From: Deltaproteobacteria bacterium
GTDB lineage: Bacteria; Myxococcota; Polyangia; Polyangiales; B10-G4
DNA: 8,938 bases
Assembly: GCA_019312705.1 (NCBI GenBank)
Contig: JAFDCW010000254.1
Coordinates: 1-8,938, forward strand
Reading direction: 5' to 3'
Positions 5,412 through 8,938 of the stretch are shown here, piece by piece. The position numbers and the translations under genes are program-made. The notes beneath the pieces are model-generated. The model was not told where the DNA came from, searched no databases, and saw only the letters and a list, made by a program, of their open reading frames with translations. The number at the start of each line of letters is the position of its first letter. The first letter of the stretch is position 1.

Positions 5412-6683
5412 GTGCACAAGATCGTCGTATTCGCCCTCGCCCCCCTGCTCTTGCTGCTCTCAATGGCCTGCGGCGACGATGGGGGCGGCGCGGGCCCGTG
5501 CAGTTCGACCGCGGACTGCGACGACGGTTTCAGCTGCGTCGATTCGGCTTGTATCGCGGACGCCGTCGATAGCGGCCGCGACGCCGCCCGGGACTCCGGG
5601 CGCGATACGGCCGTCGATGCGGGACCGGCCTGCGCCGAGCCCTGCGATGGGGTGTGCATCGACGGCGATTGCTGCGAGGTTGCCTCCGCTTGCGGCGACG
5701 CGTGCTGTGCAGGGACGGAGGTTTGCTCGTTCTTGCGCTGCGTGACCCCCGGGGCGGAGTGCCAAAACGAAGACGACTGCGCCGCCGGTGATTACTGCGA
5801 GCCTCAGCTCGCCGGCGACGGCGTGATGTGCGACGGGACCCTCATCGCCAGCGGTCGCTGTCTGCCGCGGCCCCCAGCCTGTCCCGACGGTACGACACCG
5901 GACCCCGAGGCGCCGATGTGCGTCACGGCCTGCACGTTCACTCCGGACGCCGATGCCTTCGACGTCGAACTCAGTCTCTCCTGGGGTGCGTTCGACGGAA
6001 GCACCGCCGCGCCCAACCTCACCGACGTGCGCAACTCGCCCATCGTCATCCAGCTCGACGATGACGACTGCGATGGCCGCATCACGGGAAGGGACATTCC
6101 GGAGATCGTCATCGTGACCAGCCCCGATGATTCGACCCGCCCCGACGGAACCAACGCCGTCGGCGACCTCGTGGTGCTCGCCGCCGCGGACGGCGCGCTG
6201 ACCGAGAAGTGGCGCATCAGCGCAAGCACCAACCCCTGGACCTACCCCGCCGCGGGCAACATCGACGGGGCCCCGGGCAATGAAATCGTCGCGTGCAGCA
6301 TCGACCGGCGCACCATCGTGGCCTACCACGTCGTCGCCGACGCTCTCGTCGAGCGCTGGACCAGCCCGGTTCTCCCGGCGTTGTGCATCATGCCCAATAT
6401 CGCCGATGTCGACCAGGACGGCATGCCCGAGGTCATCGTCGGTGGAACGGTCCTCGCCGGGGAGACCGGCGCTGTGCGCTATATGATGGACGTACCGGAC
6501 CGCGACGTGATCCTGAGCGACGTCGATGGGGACGCGGACCACACCCTCGAGATCGTATCCGCCCGGCGCATCCACTCCCTCGTCGGGGGCCGCTTCGTGG
6601 TCCTCGCCATCCTATCGTCGCCGACCTCGAGGCCGGTGGTTTGCCCGAGATCGTCACCGTTGAGTACAACACCCACACCCTGA
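5412..6683 (+). CDS. FG-GAP/VCBS-repeat lipoprotein, N-terminal part (frameshifted gene)
   Basis: This is the first part of a large surface lipoprotein whose reading is broken near 6585-6612. From the GTG at 5412 the product begins with a signal peptide (residues 1-19, run of Leu) ending SMA-Cys20, followed by GDDGGG as in the lipoprotein at 2064-2519. Residues 25-180 are Cys-rich with an Asp/Arg/Ala-rich linker (DSGRD repeated) and the CPDGTTPDPEAPMC segment. From about residue 195 the sequence becomes beta-propeller-like, with Asp-rich turns such as IADVDQDGMPEVIVGG (6398-6445) that suit FG-GAP/VCBS calcium-binding loops. I chose GTG 5412 over ATG 5331 because the signal peptide starts there, a promoter fits, and the added 27 residues would spoil the signal. 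The last 25 or so codons before the stop at 6683 lie past the frameshift and are not native. Adhesion or a surface role is inferred. Confidence 0.75.
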   Translation: MHKIVVFALAPLLLLLSMACGDDGGGAGPCSSTADCDDGFSCVDSACIADAVDSGRDAARDSGRDTAVDAGPACAEPCDGVCIDGDCCEVASACGDACCAGTEVCSFLRCVTPGAECQNEDDCAAGDYCEPQLAGDGVMCDGTLIASGRCLPRPPACPDGTTPDPEAPMCVTACTFTPDADAFDVELSLSWGAFDGSTAAPNLTDVRNSPIVIQLDDDDCDGRITGRDIPEIVIVTSPDDSTRPDGTNAVGDLVVLAAADGALTEKWRISASTNPWTYPAAGNIDGAPGNEIVACSIDRRTIVAYHVVADALVERWTSPVLPALCIMPNIADVDQDGMPEVIVGGTVLAGETGAVRYMMDVPDRDVILSDVDGDADHTLEIVSARRIHSLVGGRFVVLAILSSPTSRPVVCPRSSPLSTTPTP

Positions 6684-7750
6684 CCGTCTGGCGCTACGAC
6701 GGCGCCGGCGGTGTCGAGACCCTCCGAACCGGCCTCGACATCAACGGCACCCTCGACCCGACGCTCTGTGCGGCGACCTCCGCGGGGCGCACGCGCGGCG
6801 GCGGGCCTCCGACCGCCGCCGATGTCAACGGCGACGGCACTCCGGACATCGCGGTCGCCGGAGGCGTCGGTTACGCGGTCCTCGACGGTCGCCGCCTCGT
6901 CGATTCGACGGTCGCTGACGTCGATACCTTCTTCTGGACCCAGAGCACCATCGACTGCTCTTCGGCGCGAACCGGGAGCTCGGTCTTCGACTTCAACGGT
7001 GACGGCCGGGCCGAGGTGCTCTACGCCGACGAGCACTATCTGCGTATCTATGAAGGCATGACCGGCACGGTTCTCTTCGAGGCGTGCAATACAAACGGCA
7101 CCATCCTCGAGATGCCCATCGTCGCCGACGTCGACGGCGACGGGCAGGCCGACATCATCGTCGCTAGCAATGCTCGGTACCGCGAGTGCCGGGACGTGCC
7201 GGGCACCCGGACATCGGGCATTCGGGTTTACAGCAGCACCAGCGGCACCTGGGTCCGCACGCGCCGCGTCTGGAACCAGCACGCCTACCACGTGACCAAC
7301 GTCGAGGAGAGCGGTGAGATCCCCAGCCGCGAAGCGCCCAACTGGTCTACCCCCGGCCTCAACAACTTCCGCCAGAACAAACAGCCGGGCAACGAGCTCT
7401 CGGCGGTTGATGCGGTGCTGACGCTGCGCGCCAACTGCACGGGGGAGCTCGGGGTGACGGTCACGGTGCGTAACCTGGGTGAAGCGGTGATGCCCATCGG
7501 CGCTGAGGTTCGCCTCTACCGTGGGCCCATCGTGAGCGCCCCGGACCCGGCAGATCTGCTGGGAACCATGAATACGACCCGGGCCCTCTTCCCGGCCCAG
7601 GCCGAGGACCTCAGCTTCCCCAGGACAGACCCCGACATCCTCGGCGGAACCGTCCGGGTGCACGCCGTCGTCGACCTCCCCGCCACAGCCCGGGAGTGCC
7701 GCGAGGACAACAACAGCGCCGAGGGCCTCGACCGCGGCTGCCTGATGTAA
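6590..7750 (+). CDS. FG-GAP/VCBS-repeat lipoprotein, C-terminal part in shifted frame
   Basis: The same protein continues in the next frame, from about HPIVADLEAGG (6609) to the stop at 7750. Restoring one base would give roughly 779 residues in all. Propeller-type repeats are clear: TAADVNGDGTPDIAVAGG (6812-6865), FDFNGDGRAEVLY (6987-7025) and IVADVDGDGQADIIVAS (7119-7169), each with a D-x-N/D-x-D-G loop. They are followed by VWNQHAYHVTNVEESG (near 7270-7315) and GLNNFRQN, a combination I associate with myxobacterial FG-GAP proteins. The last 120 residues look like a CARDB/Ig-like beta-sandwich (VTVTVRNLGE, ending ECREDNNSA). I see no credible independent start for this half, so it is not a separate gene. 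The given start is only where the native frame resumes; the frame is open further left. Confidence 0.75.
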   Translation, partial: PLRGPRHPIVADLEAGGLPEIVTVEYNTHTLTVWRYDGAGGVETLRTGLDINGTLDPTLCAATSAGRTRGGGPPTAADVNGDGTPDIAVAGGVGYAVLDGRRLVDSTVADVDTFFWTQSTIDCSSARTGSSVFDFNGDGRAEVLYADEHYLRIYEGMTGTVLFEACNTNGTILEMPIVADVDGDGQADIIVASNARYRECRDVPGTRTSGIRVYSSTSGTWVRTRRVWNQHAYHVTNVEESGEIPSREAPNWSTPGLNNFRQNKQPGNELSAVDAVLTLRANCTGELGVTVTVRNLGEAVMPIGAEVRLYRGPIVSAPDPADLLGTMNTTRALFPAQAEDLSFPRTDPDILGGTVRVHAVVDLPATARECREDNNSAEGLDRGCLM

Positions 7751-7765
7751 AGCTGCATATTCGCG

Positions 7766-7771
7766 TACCCT
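7766..7771 (+). promoter_or_regulatory. Candidate -10 box, leaderless DUF4863 gene
   Basis: TACCCT ends 7 nt before the ATG at 7779, and no Shine-Dalgarno is visible between the previous stop (7750) and the start. No strong -35 is seen. Expression may also come from read-through of the FG-GAP gene, 28 bp upstream. Confidence 0.3.
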
Positions 7772-7778
7772 TCGGCCC

Positions 7779-8255
7779 ATGGCAGACCTCACAACGGTGC
7801 AAGCTCGGCTCGCTCCCCTCGTCGAGTTCACCCGCACCCTCGACCCGGCGGATTCCGCGGCGACGAAGGCCAGCCTCGACGAGCGTTTCCCCCTCACCGG
7901 CGAGGCCATGACGTCGCTTCGCGCCCTGGTCCGCGAAGGCATCGACGCCGGGTGGCTCGCCGATCGCGAAGCGGGGGGCGTTCGGTTTTCGCGCGTGCGA
8001 AAGGCCGACGGGCTCGACGACGTCTCCGTCGATGTGGTGCACATGAACCAGGCCGGTCCGGGCCATACCCATCCCAACGGCGAGATCGACCTGTGCTTCG
8101 CCGTCTCTGGCGATGCGTGCTTCGACGGTCAGCCCGAAGGCTGGACGGTCTACGGTCCCGGTTCGTGGCACGTGCCGACGGTGACGGGGGGCGTGATGGA
8201 CATCCTCTACTTCCTCCCCGGCGGAGCCATTCGCTTCGAGAGCAAGCCCGAGTAG
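7779..8255 (+). CDS. DUF4863-family cupin protein, 4-hydroxylaminobenzoate lyase-like
   Basis: The 158-residue cytoplasmic protein has a helical N-terminal half (residues 1-60) and a small cupin-type barrel. The metal-site motif GHTHPNGEID gives His96, His98 and Glu102, with His131 in GSWHVPTV as the fourth ligand. The segments WLADREAGGVRF and DILYFLPGGAIRF flank it. This pattern and length match my memory of the DUF4863 family, which includes PnbB, the 4-hydroxylaminobenzoate lyase that converts 4-hydroxylaminobenzoate to protocatechuate and ammonia in 4-nitrobenzoate degradation. No nitrobenzoate reductase or protocatechuate dioxygenase gene is nearby, so the substrate is open and it may be a general family member. 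The ATG at 7779 is the first start and is probably read from a leaderless message. A lone cupin of another function is the alternative. Confidence 0.65.
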   Translation: MADLTTVQARLAPLVEFTRTLDPADSAATKASLDERFPLTGEAMTSLRALVREGIDAGWLADREAGGVRFSRVRKADGLDDVSVDVVHMNQAGPGHTHPNGEIDLCFAVSGDACFDGQPEGWTVYGPGSWHVPTVTGGVMDILYFLPGGAIRFESKPE

Positions 8256-8305
8256 CGCACCCGTTTTGCCCCGCGCCCTCGCGGCTGCGCACTTCTTGCC
8301 CCGCG
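8255..8305 (+). repeat. Imperfect short direct repeat, two units
   Basis: GCGCACCCGTTTTGCCCCGCG (8255-8275) is repeated as GCGCACTTCTTGCCCCGCG (8287-8305), differing by two missing bases and one substitution. The second unit follows the small hairpin. No function is apparent. Confidence 0.4.
8271..8284 (+). terminator. Weak hairpin after the DUF4863 gene
   Basis: CCGCG (8271-8275) and CGCGG (8280-8284) form a 5-bp stem with a 4-nt loop, followed some bases later by CTTCTT. It lies 16 bp after the stop codon. The stem is short and the T-tract poor, so this is a tentative terminator. Confidence 0.25.
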
Positions 8306-8333
8306 TTCACCGGGCCCATCGGAGGTGCCGCGT

Positions 8334-8362
8334 TTGTCCCATCGGTTTGGGACCGGTACTCT
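8334..8362 (+). promoter_or_regulatory. Candidate leaderless promoter of the CAP lipoprotein
   Basis: TTGTCC (8334-8339) and TACTCT (8357-8362) are 17 bp apart, and the -10 ends 8 nt before the GTG at 8371. The GGGGGG between them could act as a crude ribosome site, but the spacing (2 nt) is too short. Confidence 0.4.
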
Positions 8363-8370
8363 GGGGGGCA

Positions 8371-8933
8371 GTGCACGACTCACCGCGGCTACGCCTTCGC
8401 TCTTCGGATTTCCTCGCCCTCGCGGCCATGGCCTCCTTGGCCGTCGGGTCGCTCTCCGGCTGCGTCGGAGTCGTTGGAACCATCGATGACGGGTCTCGCG
8501 GCCTGCCTCCGACTCGGGCCCGGGCGCAGACACGGGGCCGGTCACCGACTCGGCGGCGCCGGACACCGGCCCTCCGTGCCCTGGGGGCGAGACCCGCTGT
8601 AGCGGGACGTGCCGCGATACCGATACGGACGTGAACCACTGCGGCATGTGCGGTCGCATCTGTGCAACCGGGGCGACTTGTAGCGGTGGCCTGTGCGTGG
8701 GCGGCACCGGCTGCGCCCCGGCCCCCGGGGGGTCGAGCGCGGCCGCCATCGCGGCCCTCGAGACGACCAACGAGGCGCGCCTCGCCATGGGCGTGCCCTG
8801 TATGGAGATGGTCACGGAGATCAACACCGCGGCTACGCCTTCGCTCTTCGGATTTCCTCGCCCTCGCGGCCATGGCCTCCTTGGCCGTCGGGTCGCTCTC
8901 CGGCTGCGTCGGAGTCGTTGGAACCATCGATGA
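8371..8933 (+). pseudogene. CAP-domain (SCP/PR-1) lipoprotein, frameshifted and cut by a repeat
   Basis: The frame from GTG 8371 gives a lipoprotein signal peptide with a canonical lipobox LSG-Cys31 (TGC at 8461), followed by VGVVGTIDDG. It then loses protein character and stops at 8634. From about 8490 the next frame carries on sensibly. It has an Asp/Ser/Thr/Pro linker and a Cys-rich module (CSGTCRDTDTDVNHCGMCG, then ICATGATCSGGLC) of a type common in myxobacterial lipoproteins. The start of a CAP domain (ALETTNEARLAMGVPCMEM) follows. One extra G in the GGG at 8491-8493 would join the two frames. The CAP domain then breaks at 8825, where a copy of the gene's own 5' region begins in another frame and brings a stop at 8931-8933. 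CAP domains occur in secreted proteins of varied roles. The gene may be intact in the real genome, with both defects being sequence errors. Confidence 0.65.
8381..8494 (+). repeat. Direct repeat copy 1 (114 bp), in CAP lipoprotein signal region
   Basis: These 114 bp, from CACCGCGGCTACGCC to GATGACGGGT, are identical to 8825-8938. This copy encodes most of the signal peptide and the lipobox, so it is the functional-looking original. Confidence 0.9.
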
Positions 8934-8938
8934 CGGGT
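8825..8938 (+). repeat. Direct repeat copy 2 (114 bp), ends at window edge
   Basis: This is an exact copy of 8381-8494, 444 bp further on, and it reaches the last base of the window, so its real length is unknown. It interrupts the CAP domain out of frame. The bases before it (ATCAA against ACGACT) differ between copies. Either a tandem duplication or a mis-joined contig end would explain it. Confidence 0.9.

Noticed and set aside
5460..6575. Leftward open frame of 371 codons opposite the FG-GAP N-terminal half
   Set aside because: Val/Gly/Ala/Asp-rich shadow without signal peptide or domain; the plus strand has signal peptide and repeats.
6479..8077. Long leftward open frame of 532 codons antisense to the FG-GAP and DUF4863 genes
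   Set aside because: High G+C keeps antisense frames open; the sequence is Arg/Ala/Gly/Val-rich with no domain, while the plus strand shows clear protein families.
8631..8933. Separate small gene starting at GTG 8631
   Set aside because: The same frame is already protein-like from about 8490 and the upstream signal peptide belongs to it; it is the continuation of the frameshifted CAP lipoprotein.
1..8938. CRISPR array, tRNA, rRNA, transposase or phage genes
   Set aside because: Looked for repeats with regular spacers, cloverleaf-like sequences and mobile-element proteins; none were found. The only long repeat is the 114-bp pair near the end.

Overview
The window is about two-thirds G+C. It looks like a piece of a myxobacterium-type genome (Myxococcota, possibly Polyangia). 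This is inferred from gene style and not from a marker gene. The clues are several lipoproteins with a CGDDGGG start to the mature protein, Asp/Ser/Ala/Thr linkers and Cys-rich modules, an FG-GAP/VCBS surface protein of a kind I associate with this phylum, and short genes in mixed orientation. No rRNA, tRNA, CRISPR array, insertion sequence or phage gene is visible.

Left part (1-2519). A leftward pair encodes an acyl carrier protein and, 24 bp downstream, the start of a HemN-like radical SAM enzyme that runs off the window edge. To its right is a roughly 300 bp stretch without a clear intact gene; it holds a kelch-repeat-like fragment. Then come a leftward quinone-oxidoreductase-type MDR enzyme, a small rightward ORF of doubtful status that overlaps the MDR start, and a leftward small Cys-rich lipoprotein.

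Middle (2520-5411). A divergent gap separates the lipoprotein from a rightward gene fusing acetate kinase (AckA) to a PduL-type phosphotransacylase. This one 589-residue polypeptide carries both steps between acetyl-CoA and acetate plus ATP. It converges, across a hairpin, on a leftward arsenite methyltransferase (ArsM) with Cys-Cys pairs at both ends.

Right part (5412-8938). A large FG-GAP/VCBS lipoprotein gene is split by an apparent one-base loss. It is followed by a DUF4863-type cupin protein related to 4-hydroxylaminobenzoate lyase, and then by a CAP-domain (SCP/PR-1) lipoprotein. The last gene also has an apparent one-base loss and is cut by a second copy of its own signal-peptide region. 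That 114 bp direct repeat runs exactly into the window end and may be an assembly artefact.

A recurring theme is leaderless gene starts: at five starts a TAnnnT-like -10 hexamer ends 6-8 nt before the ATG/GTG and no Shine-Dalgarno is seen. The window reads as ordinary accessory chromosome. Its most interesting items are the AckA-PduL fusion, the ACP/radical SAM pair and the terminal repeat. I did not find a convincing undescribed multi-gene system.
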